From positions 1-26,535 of IMG/VR virus record IMGVR_UViG_3300037225_001109: DNA of 26,535 nt. The stretch is one strand, 5' to 3'. Source of the stretch: a virus. The notes beneath the pieces were generated by a model. It had not been told where the DNA came from, made no database searches, and saw only the letters and a program-made list of their open reading frames with translations. Of the stretch, positions 26,451 through 26,535 are shown one piece after another. The number at the start of each line of letters is the position of its first letter. Position 1 is the first letter of the stretch. The translations under genes were made by a program, and so were the position numbers.

Positions 26451-26535
26451 CGAACGCGACGGACGTGTCGAGCTGGACGTAATCGATCCCGCGGTTCGTG
26501 CACCGGCGGCGGAGGCCCTCGACGAACGCGGATAT
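26446..26535 (-). pseudogene. Host gene fragment (DUF58-like), cut by the prophage end
   Basis: The minus strand encodes ISAFVEGLRRRCTNRGIDYV followed by QLDTSVAFV and a TAA. The segment GIDYV..LDTS fits the region shortly before the C-terminus of DUF58-family proteins, which usually continue about 15 residues (..ALxxYLxxR). Here the frame stops at once because the last codons GTG TAA are made by the phage terminus. Family assignment rests on ~28 residues only. It is the only host sequence in the window. Confidence 0.5.

Overview
The window is most of a Mu-like transposable prophage in a GC-rich bacterium, with its right end and a scrap of the host chromosome visible. Diagnostic genes are a DDE transposase with a Mu-type C-terminal domain, a MuB-type AAA ATPase, Gam, GemA, a Mu gp27/gp28-type terminase pair, a DUF935 portal fused to a Mu F-type head protein, a gpG-type morphogenesis protein and a Mu I-type protease/scaffold. 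The host cannot be named. Its ribosome binding sites often match the full AGAAAGGAGG, and two families of dispersed repeats (a TGTAGGGGCGA hairpin and an ACAGAGGACACAGAG motif) are of a kind I associate with Planctomycetota, Verrucomicrobiota, Omnitrophota and similar environmental lineages.

Layout. Positions 1-10398 hold the late head module on the minus strand. In transcription order these are a membrane-anchored coiled-coil protein, a small winged-helix-like protein, TerS, TerL, portal-MuF fusion, gpG-like, protease/scaffold, lambda gpD-like decoration protein, lambda gpE-like capsid, an unknown protein, a jelly-roll-like protein and a repeat-containing tail-fibre-like protein that runs off the left edge. 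Positions 10399-10753 are non-coding, with two divergent promoter-like sites sharing TTAGGTTGACG and a strong hairpin. Positions 10754-12339 (minus) form the lysogeny operon: a CI-like repressor followed by a single-pass membrane protein. Positions 12340-12495 are the divergent early control region.

Positions 12496-26017 (plus) are one long early/middle operon: a Ner-like HTH protein, a triple-HTH protein, a stand-alone Mu-type wHTH protein, transposase, MuB-like ATPase, a tiny membrane protein, Gam, GemA, many small unknown or Cys-rich proteins, a sigma-70-family factor, a possible TIM-barrel enzyme, a DUF4031 protein, a permuted NlpC/P60-like protein, and last a second, divergent sigma-like factor. 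Positions 26018-26450 are a non-coding terminal segment rich in repeats. The prophage appears to end at ...TTTACA (26450), next to the truncated 3' part of a host gene resembling the DUF58 C-terminus.

How it may work. The repressor and Ner/triple-HTH proteins would control the lysis-lysogeny switch, the transposase and ATPase replicate by transposition, and Gam protects ends. The two sigma-like factors sit where Mu encodes its Mor and C activators, and may replace them. The most unusual feature is that about nine hairpin repeats sit at gene junctions of the early operon in one orientation, often supplying the stop codon of one gene just before the extended Shine-Dalgarno of the next. In several places the repeats are translated as C-terminal tails or as an in-frame linker.
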